A stretch of 7,402 bases of DNA from Bacteroidales bacterium (GCA_016285615.1 JAEERB010000118.1:1-7402), one strand, 5' to 3'. Positions 1 through 6,460 are shown, counted from the first letter of the stretch. The notes: generated by a model from the letters alone, not told the origin. A program made the numbers and translations.

Positions 1-1
1 G

Positions 2-259
2 CGGCGACTGTTCATCACTTTTGCTGCGCGCCTTGTATTGGACAATGTGGCAGCATTCTCATTCCTGCTCAAGGGCAACGCCAGCGACTTCACCGCAGTT
101 TACAAAGCCCACGCGGCATTTCTGCGTATGCGCAAAGCGATGAAGGGCAAGCGCACGGGCAACGAAGAAGGCGCCTTCAACGACACCTGGCCCGCCTCGA
201 TTGTCTTCCTGAATTATGTAGGACACAAGAAGCACTTCGACGGCCACAAGTTCTTTTAA
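2..259 (+). CDS. C-terminal end of a probable family 2 glycosyltransferase (5' partial)
   Basis: An open frame enters from the left edge and ends at the TAA at 257-259, giving about 85 residues of a protein C-terminus. The pattern is an RRLF...RLVLDN start, a hydrophobic stretch (VAAFSFLL), then a KGNASDFTAVYKAHAAFLR-like segment and a basic tail. This resembles the region after the catalytic domain in Bacteroidetes family 2 glycosyltransferases, where a membrane-associated helix is followed by a 'KAHxxFxR' segment. The GT-A catalytic domain (DxD motif) lies outside the window, so the activity cannot be verified here and the call rests on recalled family resemblance. A TTG at 38 could be read as a start, but the frame is open upstream of it to the edge, so an internal start is unlikely. 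The following gene begins 18 nt after the stop with no promoter between, so the two are probably co-transcribed. Confidence 0.6.
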   Translation, partial: RRLFITFAARLVLDNVAAFSFLLKGNASDFTAVYKAHAAFLRMRKAMKGKRTGNEEGAFNDTWPASIVFLNYVGHKKHFDGHKFF

Positions 260-277
260 TCACCCAACCTGAATGAT

Positions 278-1066
278 ATGGAAACTTTGGAAATAGCTTA
301 CTGGTACCTGCTGCTGGGGATGTCCATTCTGGCCATCGGCGTGTTCATCGGCCTGCAATTTGTCACCGCCCCCTACGGCATGACACACAACAACCGCTGG
401 GGCGTCTCCATCAACAGCAAATGGGGCTGGTTTTGGATGGAGATTCCCGTATTCCTCACCATGGGCGTACTTTACTATTTGTCGCTGCATTACGGCATCA
501 AGCCGTTCAACTGGGTCACCTTTGCCATCTTCATCTTTTTCGAAGTTCACTATTTCCAGCGCTCCATCCTTTTCCCCGCGATGATGCGCGGCCAGAGCAA
601 GATGCCCATCTCACTGATTCTCACAGGATTCACCTTTAATGTCATGAATGCTGTCATGCAGGGCGGCTGGCTCTTCTACTTCTCGCCCGATGATTACTAC
701 CCTATCGAATGGTTCTGGAGTCCGCAATTTATCATCGGCAGTATCATTTTCTTAGGTGGCATGATTATCAACTTGCAGTCTGACAAGATCATCCGCTCGC
801 TGCGCACCGAACGCACCGACAACAACTACTACCTACCCGACCGCTGGCTCTTCAAGCATATCAACTCGGCCAATTACTTCGGCGAGTTGCTCGAGTGGAT
901 TGGCTTTGCCATCCTATCGTGGTCCATTTCGGGCTTCGTCTTCGTATTGTGGAGCTTCGCCAACATCGTACCGCGCGCCAAAGCTGTTTATGAGCGCTAT
1001 TCTCAATTCTTCGGCGAGGAGTTCACTTCCAAAAAACGTTGGAAGATTTTTCCGTACATCTATTAG
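278..1066 (+). CDS. Steroid 5-alpha-reductase family membrane protein (SRD5A/PF02544-like)
   Basis: This 262-residue polytopic membrane protein aligns by eye along its whole length with human SRD5A1/2, NADPH-dependent enzymes that reduce the delta-4 bond of 3-oxo-steroids. Matching segments are WMEIP (residues 53-57, human QELPS), HYFQR (91-95, human HYFHR), MRG (103-105, human NRG), GMIINLQSD (161-169, human GMGINIHSD), SANYFGELLEWIGFA (197-211, human GANFLGEIIEWIGYA) and the C-terminal KIFPYIY (human ALIPFIF). Glu55 and Tyr92 line up with the catalytic Glu57 and Tyr91 of human SRD5A2, so the active site looks intact. Length fits the family (about 255 residues). Hydrophobic segments recur through the protein, as expected for about seven helices. 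Gut Bacteroidetes members of this family are known to act on steroid hormones or 3-oxo-delta-4 bile acids. Whether this one does is inference, because lipid enoyl reduction is also possible. The gene is probably co-transcribed with the upstream glycosyltransferase. Confidence 0.88.
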   Translation: METLEIAYWYLLLGMSILAIGVFIGLQFVTAPYGMTHNNRWGVSINSKWGWFWMEIPVFLTMGVLYYLSLHYGIKPFNWVTFAIFIFFEVHYFQRSILFPAMMRGQSKMPISLILTGFTFNVMNAVMQGGWLFYFSPDDYYPIEWFWSPQFIIGSIIFLGGMIINLQSDKIIRSLRTERTDNNYYLPDRWLFKHINSANYFGELLEWIGFAILSWSISGFVFVLWSFANIVPRAKAVYERYSQFFGEEFTSKKRWKIFPYIY

Positions 1067-1205
1067 AGTTGAAGCGTTGATTGTTGAAGCGTTGAATTGT
1101 TGGAGTGAAGAGTGAAAAGGGAGAAGAGAGCAGTGATTAGTTAAAAAACTAAGAAACTAAGAAGTTAAGAAGTGAATTTCTAGGAACTCACATCTAAAGC
1201 CTCTT
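1067..1205. repeat. Intergenic tandem-repeat tract (15-nt and 8-nt units)
   Basis: This non-coding stretch between the reductase and the lipoprotein gene consists of short tandem repeats. GTTGAAGCGTTGA occurs at 1068-1080 and again at 1083-1095 (15-nt period), directly after the reductase stop. A purine-rich run (GAGTGAAGAGTGAAAAGGGAG) follows. Then comes an 8-nt period: AACTAAGA at 1147-1154 and 1155-1162, AGTTAAGA at 1163-1170, and a broken fourth copy. No reading frame or stable hairpin is visible. Such purine-rich, slippage-prone tracts are common between Bacteroidetes genes. No function can be assigned. Confidence 0.75.
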
Positions 1206-1216
1206 TTGAATTATCA

Positions 1217-1246
1217 ATTGAATTTTCAATATTTTATATATATTTG
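1217..1246 (+). promoter_or_regulatory. Promoter of the lipoprotein gene
   Basis: TATATTTG at 1239-1246 is an exact match to the Bacteroidetes -7 box TAnnTTTG. ATTG at 1217-1220 is a weak -33 candidate 18 nt upstream. The expected transcription start, about 6 nt after the box, leaves a leader of about 25 nt before the ATG at 1277. Confidence 0.65.
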
Positions 1247-1276
1247 CATGTTAAAATTTTAAAATAGTATAATGTT

Positions 1277-1852
1277 ATGAAAAGAATGAATTTGTTTATG
1301 ATGGCAATGATGGTTGTTGTCATGTTGATAGGATTTGTTTCCTGTAATAAAGAGCACCTCGGCAAAAAAGAAGACCCCGCCGGTGCCATCGAGGCATTTG
1401 TCCGTAACGATGACCGTTGGAGTTTTGCAACCATTTCACTTGGCCAATACGACTATACCTATAACGATGGCTATTCGACGACTTCTTTCGAAGGGAAGGA
1501 TCTGGAAGTTGGCTTGGATATTGATGGCTCGAATAATTTCTTCCTTCGTTACGATGGCGGCTCTGGTGGCGAGATGAAAGAAAAGTTTCTCGTCAATGTA
1601 GGAAAAGTTGACGGCCTTGGCTATATTGAGACCGTTCCTACAAGCGGTTGGACCGCCCGACTGGCTGTACAACCAGGCTGCGGCTACATCATCAGATATA
1701 GAGGAAGTGAAAACCAGCGCTGGGGCTACACTATTGACCCAACGCTCGAACGCTACGCCCGTTTCTATGTCATCGAATGGATGACAAGCACTACTGGTGG
1801 TATCATTGGTGCTAAGGTACGGTTCCAACCCGAATGGACACCTTCGAAGTAG
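1277..1852 (+). CDS. Putative secreted lipoprotein of unknown function
   Basis: The protein has 191 residues. Residues 1-22 form a classic lipoprotein signal peptide: a short basic start (MKRMN), a Met/Val/Leu-rich hydrophobic core and a GFVSC lipobox, which puts the lipidated cysteine at position 23. The mature part is soluble, rich in Gly, Tyr, Trp and Asp, and carries no catalytic motif I recognise. The aromatic and glycine pattern (for example YDYTYNDGYS, RYDGGSGGE, GCGYIIRYRG) suggests a compact beta-rich domain. I cannot name its family. The likely location is the periplasmic face of the inner or outer membrane, or the cell surface, as for many Bacteroidetes lipoproteins. It is monocistronic by context: its own TAnnTTTG promoter lies upstream, and more than 300 nt follow before dnaK. 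The start at 1277 is supported by the signal peptide. Confidence 0.8.
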   Translation: MKRMNLFMMAMMVVVMLIGFVSCNKEHLGKKEDPAGAIEAFVRNDDRWSFATISLGQYDYTYNDGYSTTSFEGKDLEVGLDIDGSNNFFLRYDGGSGGEMKEKFLVNVGKVDGLGYIETVPTSGWTARLAVQPGCGYIIRYRGSENQRWGYTIDPTLERYARFYVIEWMTSTTGGIIGAKVRFQPEWTPSK

Positions 1853-1908
1853 CGTTATTGTTTCGCTGTTCTTATTCTTTGAATTCTGAAACGGTGCGAC
1901 TCCTAGCA

Positions 1909-2015
1909 GTAGCGTACCTTCGGTACGCGCTATGTTGTTGCGTACGTCCTTACCCCACACTGCAGCCTTACGGCTTTGCGTGGGGTTAATAGGATATTGT
2001 GCTGCCGGCACAACG
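1909..2015. repeat. Three-hairpin palindromic element upstream of dnaK
   Basis: Three consecutive inverted repeats lie between the lipoprotein gene and the dnaK promoter. GCGTACC-TTC-GGTACGC at 1912-1928 is a perfect 7-bp stem. ACCCCAC at 1952-1958 pairs with GTGGGGT at 1980-1986, with an inner AGCC/GGCT stem (1964-1967 and 1972-1975). TTGTGC at 1997-2002 pairs with GCACAA at 2008-2013. None is followed by a T-run, so they do not look like ordinary intrinsic terminators. The cluster is more GC-rich than the AT-rich DNA around it. The likeliest reading is a dispersed palindromic repeat (REP- or MITE-like), but copy number cannot be judged from one window. An RNA role as an attenuating structure is possible but unsupported. 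Confidence 0.6.
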
Positions 2016-2034
2016 CTAATCTTCCGTAGTTCTC

Positions 2035-2098
2035 TGCCAAAATGTCATAATTTTTATGCCAAAACACCTTGGCACAATTATTGTTATAAATAAGGTGT
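2035..2098 (+). promoter_or_regulatory. dnaK upstream control region with sigma-54-like -24/-12 element and inverted repeats
   Basis: TTGGCACaattaTTGTT at 2069-2085 matches the sigma-54 pattern YTGGCACG-N4-TTGCW in spacing and in most bases; the deviations are A for G after TGGCAC and T for C at -12. It would place the transcription start near 2096 and give a leader of about 60 nt. Around it are two direct copies of TGCCAAAA (2035-2042 and 2057-2064) exactly 22 nt apart. There is also a perfect TGCCAA-N6-TTGGCA inverted repeat (2057-2074) and an ACACCTT/AAGGTGT inverted repeat (2064-2070 and 2092-2098) that encloses the core. No clear TAnnTTTG box is present before dnaK, unlike the other genes here. 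Assignment to sigma-54 is inference. No CIRCE element (TTAGCACTC-N9-GAGTGCTAA) is seen. Confidence 0.45.
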
Positions 2099-2158
2099 CA
2101 TTCGACATCAAAAACACGAAAAAAATTGATTATTTATAACATTTAAAAATTACGAACT

Positions 2159-4093
2159 ATGGGAAAAATTATTGGAATCGACTTAGGAACCACCAATTCA
2201 TGCGTAGCAGTCATGGAAGGTAGCGAACCTGTGGTAATACCCAACAGCGAAGGAAGAAGAACCACTCCATCCATCATAGCCTTTGTAGGCGACAATGAAA
2301 GAAAAGTGGGCGACCCTGCCAAGCGTCAGGCCATTACCAACCCCACCAAGACCATCTTCTCTATCAAGAGATTCATGGGTGAAACTTACGACCGCGTGAC
2401 GAAAGAGATCGAGCGCGTGCCTTACACTGTTGAACGCTCGGCCAACAACATGCCGAAAGTGAAGATTGACGACCGTTCTTACACGGCTCAGGAAATCTCG
2501 GCTATGATTCTGCAAAAGATGAAGAAGACGGCAGAGGATTACCTCGGTCAGGAAGTGACAGAGGCTGTCATCACCGTGCCCGCCTACTTCAGCGACTCGC
2601 AGCGTCAGGCCACCAAGGAAGCCGGTGAGATTGCCGGTCTGACCGTTAAGAGAATTATCAACGAGCCTACCGCAGCCGCTTTGGCCTACGGTCTGGACAA
2701 GAAGAAATCGGACTCCAAAGTTGCCGTATTCGACCTCGGTGGCGGTACTTTCGATATCTCCATCCTCGAACTTGGCGACGGCGTTTTCGAAGTAAAATCG
2801 ACCAACGGTGATACCCACCTCGGCGGTGACGACTTCGACCACAAGATCATCGACTGGCTGGCCGATGAGTTCAAGAAGGACTTCAACGTGGATTTGAGAA
2901 AAGACGCCATGGCACTGCAGCGTCTGAAAGAGGCTGCCGAAAAGGCCAAGATTGAGCTGTCAAGCTCCAACTCCACCGAAATCAACCTGCCTTACATCAT
3001 GCCTATCGACGGTGTGCCGCAACACTTGGTAAGAACACTGACCCGTGCCCAATTCGAGCAGCTGTGCGACGACCTGATCCGTGCCACCATCGAGCCTTGC
3101 AAGAAAGCTTTGGCAGATGCCAACCTGAAAACATCTGATATTGACGAAGTTATCCTCGTCGGCGGTTCAACACGTATCCCCGCCATCCAGAAGATTGTGG
3201 AAGAGTTCTTCGGCAAGGTGCCTTCAAAGGGCGTTAACCCCGACGAAGTAGTAGCCGTAGGTGCTGCTATCCAGGGCGGTGTGCTCAGCGGCGATGTTAC
3301 CGACATCCTGTTGCTGGATGTAACACCTCTGTCATTAGGTCTGGAAACCCTCGGCGGTGTGATGACCAAGCTGATTGAGGCCAACACCACCATTCCTACC
3401 AAGAAGACCGAGACCTTCACCACGGCAGTCGATAATCAGACTTCGGTTGAGATTCACGTGCTGCAAGGCGAGCGTCCGATGGCCGCACAGAACAAGAGCA
3501 TCGGCCGTTTCCACCTCGACGGCATACCCGCAGCCATGAGAGGCGTTCCTCAAATTGAGGTAACCTTCGATATCGACAGCAACGGTATCTTGAATGTAAC
3601 CGCCAAGGATAAAGCCAGCGGCAAGGAGCAGAAGATTAGAATCGAAGCTTCCTCTGGCTTGTCAGACGACGAAATCAAGAGAATGAAAGCCGAAGCTGAA
3701 GCCAACGCCGAAGCCGACAAGAAGGCCAAGGAAGAGATCGACAAACTGAATGCCGCCGACAGTCTGGTATTCCAGACCGAAAAGCAGCTGAAGGAATTTG
3801 GCGACAAGGTTCCCGCTGACGACAAGGCTAAGATTGAAGCCGCTGCTGCCAAGTTGAAAGAGGCTCACGGCAAGAAGGACATGGCCGGCATTGACGCTGC
3901 TACAGCCGAACTGCAAGCCGCATGGCAGGCCGCTTCAGTCAAGATGTACCAACAGAATGGCGGTGCACAACAACAACCTGGCGCCGACTTCAACGGCGGT
4001 TTCAACCAGCAAGCCGGCGGTGCCCAAGGCGGTAACACCAACAACGGCAACGACCAAGAAGTTCAAGACGTGGACTTCGAGGAGGTTCACTAA
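2159..4093 (+). CDS. dnaK: Molecular chaperone DnaK (Hsp70)
   Basis: This is a complete 644-residue Hsp70. The N-terminal ATPase domain shows GIDLGTTN at 6-13, [14 protein letters not shown] at 191-204 and [14 protein letters not shown] at 331-344, the three Hsp70 signatures. The conserved hydrophobic linker (DILLLD) lies near 382-387. A substrate-binding beta domain follows ([13 protein letters not shown]...), then an alpha-helical lid rich in Ala, Lys and Glu (about 500-600). The C-terminal tail is rich in Gln, Gly and Asn and ends in the acidic DVDFEEVH, close to the usual DxEFEEVK end. DnaK binds unfolded cytosolic proteins in ATP-driven cycles with DnaJ and GrpE, but neither partner gene is adjacent here. 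The gene stands alone between its own promoter region and a strong terminator. The start is fixed by the canonical [10 protein letters not shown] beginning. Nothing in the protein is unusual. Confidence 0.98.
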   Translation: MGKIIGIDLGTTNSCVAVMEGSEPVVIPNSEGRRTTPSIIAFVGDNERKVGDPAKRQAITNPTKTIFSIKRFMGETYDRVTKEIERVPYTVERSANNMPKVKIDDRSYTAQEISAMILQKMKKTAEDYLGQEVTEAVITVPAYFSDSQRQATKEAGEIAGLTVKRIINEPTAAALAYGLDKKKSDSKVAVFDLGGGTFDISILELGDGVFEVKSTNGDTHLGGDDFDHKIIDWLADEFKKDFNVDLRKDAMALQRLKEAAEKAKIELSSSNSTEINLPYIMPIDGVPQHLVRTLTRAQFEQLCDDLIRATIEPCKKALADANLKTSDIDEVILVGGSTRIPAIQKIVEEFFGKVPSKGVNPDEVVAVGAAIQGGVLSGDVTDILLLDVTPLSLGLETLGGVMTKLIEANTTIPTKKTETFTTAVDNQTSVEIHVLQGERPMAAQNKSIGRFHLDGIPAAMRGVPQIEVTFDIDSNGILNVTAKDKASGKEQKIRIEASSGLSDDEIKRMKAEAEANAEADKKAKEEIDKLNAADSLVFQTEKQLKEFGDKVPADDKAKIEAAAAKLKEAHGKKDMAGIDAATAELQAAWQAASVKMYQQNGGAQQQPGADFNGGFNQQAGGAQGGNTNNGNDQEVQDVDFEEVH

Positions 4094-4100
4094 TATGAAT

Positions 4101-4128
4101 GTAGAGACGATGTACACATCGTCTCTAC
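4101..4128. repeat. 28-bp palindrome, GTAGAGACG type
   Basis: GTAGAGACGATGT at 4101-4113 is followed after two bases by its perfect reverse complement at 4116-4128. It starts 7 nt after the dnaK stop and is separate from the terminator further on. It has no T-run of its own. I recall palindromes that begin GTAGAGACG and end CGTCTCTAC as dispersed repeats in Bacteroidetes and cyanobacterial genomes, so a REP-like element is the likely reading. It could also protect the dnaK mRNA 3' end. Confidence 0.75.
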
Positions 4129-4137
4129 TTACAATCT

Positions 4138-4172
4138 AACGGGTGCCACATCTATCGGCACCCGTTTTTTTT
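4138..4172 (+). terminator. Intrinsic terminator after dnaK
   Basis: A GC-rich stem (AACGGGTGCC at 4138-4147 with GGCACCCGTT at 4157-4166, nine-base loop) runs into eight T residues at 4165-4172. This is a textbook Rho-independent terminator for dnaK. Confidence 0.92.
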
Positions 4173-4182
4173 ATGGAAGGAC

Positions 4183-4213
4183 ATTCATAAACACCATTAT
4201 TTCTTTATCTTTG
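4183..4213 (+). promoter_or_regulatory. Promoter of the DUF937 gene
   Basis: TATCTTTG at 4206-4213 exactly fits the Bacteroidetes -7 box TAnnTTTG. The -33 region (around 4183-4186) is poor. A leader of about 40 nt to the ATG at 4258 is implied. The position just after the dnaK terminator supports independent transcription. Confidence 0.65.
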
Positions 4214-4257
4214 CAAATACATTTTTAGCATCTTTTAACCTTTTAAAACATAAAATC

Positions 4258-4746
4258 ATGGATTTAAGCAAACTTATCACCTCGCTCACCGACAGCAACA
4301 TGGTTAGCGAAATCAGCAAAAAACTCAATATCGACAGCGCAAAAATCAATTCTGTCATCCAGTCGGCCATACCACAGTTCCTGAATGCCATGAAGAAGAA
4401 CGCCGCCACGGCTGATGGCGCCGCCGCACTGACACAGGCTCTCGGCAGCCATGCAGGACAATCGTTCGCCTTGAATTTGGAAGACGGCAAGAAGATTCTA
4501 TCCAAAGTCTTCGGTGGCAATCTGGAATCCATTCTTGCTTCTTTAGGCCAAAAGACTGGCGTTGCCAAAGATCAGGTATCCAATATCTTGGCTTCCATCG
4601 CCCCGAAATTACTTTCCGTTTTGGGCAACTTGAAGAGTGCAGGCAATATTGGTGATGTTTTGGGCTCCATTCTGGGCGGTAGCACCTCACAAGGTTCTGG
4701 CAAAAGCGTTCTCGGAGGGCTGTTCAGCAAGCTGATAAAGAAGTAA
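4258..4746 (+). CDS. DUF937 (YidB-like) family protein
   Basis: This 162-residue soluble protein has no signal peptide. The N-terminal half is helical (LITSLTDSNMVSEISKKL, then IQSAIPQFLNAMKKNA), followed by an Ala/Gly-rich segment with GSHAG and a DGKKILSKVFGG stretch. The C-terminal half has repeated short hydrophobic-glycine units (VLGNLK, DVLGSILGG, SVLGGLFSKLIKK). This order, with a 'GxxILxxxFGG' centre, a 'LLxVLG' helix and a Gly-rich C-terminal tail, is typical of DUF937. The molecular function of this family is not established, and I do not assign one. The gene is a single transcription unit, with its own TAnnTTTG box upstream and an intrinsic terminator 21 nt after the stop. The start at 4258 is the first in-frame ATG after the promoter. 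Confidence 0.82.
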   Translation: MDLSKLITSLTDSNMVSEISKKLNIDSAKINSVIQSAIPQFLNAMKKNAATADGAAALTQALGSHAGQSFALNLEDGKKILSKVFGGNLESILASLGQKTGVAKDQVSNILASIAPKLLSVLGNLKSAGNIGDVLGSILGGSTSQGSGKSVLGGLFSKLIKK

Positions 4747-4767
4747 CCGATTGATTTTATAGAAGAG

Positions 4768-4802
4768 CGGGGACGACACAACGAATCGTCCCCGTTTTTT
4801 TT
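4768..4802 (+). terminator. Intrinsic terminator after the DUF937 gene
   Basis: CGGGGACGA at 4768-4776 pairs perfectly with TCGTCCCCG at 4786-4794 across a nine-base loop, followed by eight T residues at 4795-4802. It is a strong Rho-independent terminator that separates the DUF937 gene from the methyltransferase gene. Confidence 0.93.
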
Positions 4803-4838
4803 GATGATACTGAGGCTTTAAAATCATCATTTTTAGGT

Positions 4839-4870
4839 ATTGCGTCTGCAACTGCCCAATTCTACTTTTG
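4839..4870 (+). promoter_or_regulatory. Promoter of the methyltransferase gene
   Basis: ATTG at 4839-4842 (-33), a 20-nt spacer and TACTTTTG at 4863-4870 (-7) match the Bacteroidetes promoter TTTG-N19-21-TAnnTTTG well. The leader to the ATG at 4893 would be only about 17 nt. Confidence 0.72.
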
Positions 4871-4892
4871 CATGTAAAAACAAACAAGAGTC

Positions 4893-5543
4893 ATGAGATC
4901 ATCAAAAAGCTATAAAGAATTATCTGTAAGCGAGTTTAGTCGTGCTGCCGAAAAGTACGAAACCGACCATGCCGGTGTTTATAACATCTGCAAAAAAGAT
5001 TATCCAGACATCCTGGAAGAAATTGAAAAAGAACCATTTACAGACCTTTTGGATGCAGGATGTGGCACTGCGCCCATGCTTTCTCTATTAAGCAGCCGCT
5101 TCCCCGAAGCCCATTTTACAGGCATCGACCTCACACCCAAGATGATAGAAGTAGCACAGCGCAAGCAACTGCCCAACACCATCTTCGTTTGTGGCGATTG
5201 CGAGAATCTACCCTTTGACGACAACAGTTTCGATGTCATCATCTGTTCGCAAAGCATACACCACTACCCTCACCCGCAAGATTTTTTTCAAAGTGTTAAA
5301 CGCTGCTTGCGCCCTGGTGGGAGACTCATTCTTCGCGATATGACGATGAAAAAACCCATTGTACACTGGTTCGTCAACAAAATTGAGCTGCCTGTTCTTA
5401 ACCACCTCGGCTACGGAGACGTACACTGCTACAATCAAGCGGAGATAAAACAGCTTTGTCAGGAGGCAGACCTTATTCTGGAATCGTTTGAGCAGCGTAA
5501 AGGGCTGAAATTGCATGCGGTAATCCGCAAAAAGAAAGAATAA
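4893..5543 (+). CDS. Class I SAM-dependent methyltransferase (Methyltransf_11-like)
   Basis: This 216-residue cytosolic protein has the ordered motifs of a Rossmann-fold methyltransferase. Motif I, LDAGCGT, is at 53-59 (SAM-binding glycine loop). The acidic residue of motif II is in TGIDLTPKMIEVA (76-88, Asp79 for the ribose hydroxyls). GDCENLPF at 101-108 contacts the adenine. DVIICSQSIHHYPHP (114-128) is motif IV, and LRPGGRLIL (139-147) precedes beta-5. The layout is the UbiE/Methyltransf_11 type, which methylates small molecules, quinones or lipids, but the acceptor cannot be read from the sequence. The N-terminal FSRAAEKYE (15-23) is a common entry helix in this group. It is a single gene with its own promoter and no biosynthetic neighbours that would hint at a substrate. 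It ends 6 nt before the stop codon of the convergent hemolysin III-like gene. Confidence 0.9.
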   Translation: MRSSKSYKELSVSEFSRAAEKYETDHAGVYNICKKDYPDILEEIEKEPFTDLLDAGCGTAPMLSLLSSRFPEAHFTGIDLTPKMIEVAQRKQLPNTIFVCGDCENLPFDDNSFDVIICSQSIHHYPHPQDFFQSVKRCLRPGGRLILRDMTMKKPIVHWFVNKIELPVLNHLGYGDVHCYNQAEIKQLCQEADLILESFEQRKGLKLHAVIRKKKE

Positions 5544-5549
5544 CCCTAA

Positions 5550-6236
5550 TTACAAGAGATATTTCCAAACTCCGATAAACTGCAGCACGGCGGCAATAAC
5601 CACAAACACGTGGAACACCGTATGCATGTATCTGATTTGTTTTTTCTTGCCTATCATGTAGAGGACGGCGCCAATGGTATAGGCAACGCCGCCGGCAATG
5701 ATCCACATAAAGCCAGCCAGCGTCATCGACTGTATGGCCTCGCGCATGCTAATCAGCACGCACCAGCCCATGCCCAGGTAACAGGTCATGGAGAACTTGG
5801 AATACTTTTTCAAATCGATGGCATTGAAGAGGATGCCTACCACAGCCAATCCCCACTCTATACCAAAAATCCACCAACCAAGGGTTGGGTTTACCGAGCA
5901 GATACCTAACAGCGTGATTGGCGTATAAGTTCCTGCAATAGTGACAAAAATATTGCAATGATCGACCACCCGCATCACCTGTTTGGGCATTCCTTTGGGC
6001 AATCCGTGATAGATGGCCGACAGCGAAAACATCGCCAGGATGGCCACCATATAGACTACCGTGCTGACCACCGCCAGCGACGAGCCGCTATCCAGGGCCG
6101 AGCGCACAGCAATATACATCATCACCAGCGTACAAAAAGCCCCAAACAGATGGGTTCCCATATTCCACATCTCTTCACTATGGGTATAGTCGGGGAAAGG
6201 ACGTTCGCTTAAAGGAGTTCGTTGCAGTTTTACCAT
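5550..6236 (-). CDS. Hemolysin III / PAQR-family integral membrane protein
   Basis: This 228-residue protein has about seven hydrophobic helices after a short cytosolic N-terminus. The family motifs are all present: SAIYH at 73-77, DHCNIF at 92-97 with GTYTP at 102-106, and HTVFH at 205-209 near the C-terminus. In the PAQR/CREST superfamily the histidine of SxxxH, the aspartate of the DH motif and the two C-terminal histidines form a metal site, and all are intact here (His77, Asp92, His205, His209). Eukaryotic relatives are adiponectin receptors with ceramidase-type activity. Bacterial Hly-III proteins (YqfA) are linked to membrane homeostasis, and the 'hemolysin' name is historical, so toxicity should not be assumed. 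Length is normal for the family. The gene converges with the methyltransferase gene across 6 nt and has its own promoter. Confidence 0.93.
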   Translation of the reverse strand: MVKLQRTPLSERPFPDYTHSEEMWNMGTHLFGAFCTLVMMYIAVRSALDSGSSLAVVSTVVYMVAILAMFSLSAIYHGLPKGMPKQVMRVVDHCNIFVTIAGTYTPITLLGICSVNPTLGWWIFGIEWGLAVVGILFNAIDLKKYSKFSMTCYLGMGWCVLISMREAIQSMTLAGFMWIIAGGVAYTIGAVLYMIGKKKQIRYMHTVFHVFVVIAAVLQFIGVWKYLL

Positions 6237-6255
6237 CGTCGTAGTATTTGTGCGA

Positions 6256-6263
6256 CAAAGATA
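6256..6263 (-). promoter_or_regulatory. Promoter -7 box of the hemolysin III-like gene
   Basis: On the minus strand this reads TATCTTTG, an exact TAnnTTTG box, 19 nt before the start codon, giving a leader of only about 14 nt. No good -33 TTTG is seen in the purine-rich tract upstream. Confidence 0.62.
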
Positions 6264-6271
6264 CGGCTTTT

Positions 6272-6371
6272 TATGAGAACGGAGTGATGAGAACTGAGAA
6301 CGGAGAGATGAGAGTGGAGAGATGAGAACAAATAATTATCAATTGTACATTATAAATTGTAAATTGAATTT
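6272..6371. repeat. Intergenic purine-rich repeats and AT-rich tract between divergent promoters
   Basis: Imperfect units of ATGAGAAC, CGGAG and GAGATGAGAG recur from 6272 to 6329. An AT-rich tract of related units (CAATTGTACATTATAAATTG, then TAAATTGAA) follows, up to about 6371. It lies between the divergent hemolysin III-like and yqeY genes. No frame or stable hairpin is seen. The 11-mer ATTATCAATTG at 6335-6345 also occurs at 1210-1220 before the lipoprotein promoter, in the same order relative to a purine-rich tract and a TAnnTTTG box. Confidence 0.65.
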
Positions 6372-6389
6372 CGTTATTTCTTATCTTTG
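6356..6389 (+). promoter_or_regulatory. Promoter of yqeY
   Basis: TATCTTTG at 6382-6389 is an exact TAnnTTTG box. ATTG at 6356-6359 lies 22 nt upstream as a weak -33 element. The leader to the ATG at 6461 would be about 65 nt, the longest of the TAnnTTTG genes here, with no obvious structure in it. Confidence 0.65.
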
Positions 6390-6460
6390 CGAAGGTGGTT
6401 GAACGGCCGCTTTAAAGATTACAATTTCGATTATCAATTAACCTTATAACATTATCTATC

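Noticed and set aside
1436..2011. 191-codon open frame on the minus strand across the lipoprotein gene and the hairpin cluster
   Set aside because: It lies antisense to a better-supported lipoprotein gene with a signal peptide and promoter, crosses the hairpin cluster, and its translation shows no recognisable motif.
2069..2098. CIRCE operator before dnaK
   Set aside because: The sequence lacks TTAGCACTC-N9-GAGTGCTAA. The inverted repeats there have different arms and spacing.
2198..2842. 214-codon open frame antisense to dnaK
   Set aside because: Long antisense frames are expected opposite codon-biased dnaK. The translation has no domain and no upstream promoter box.
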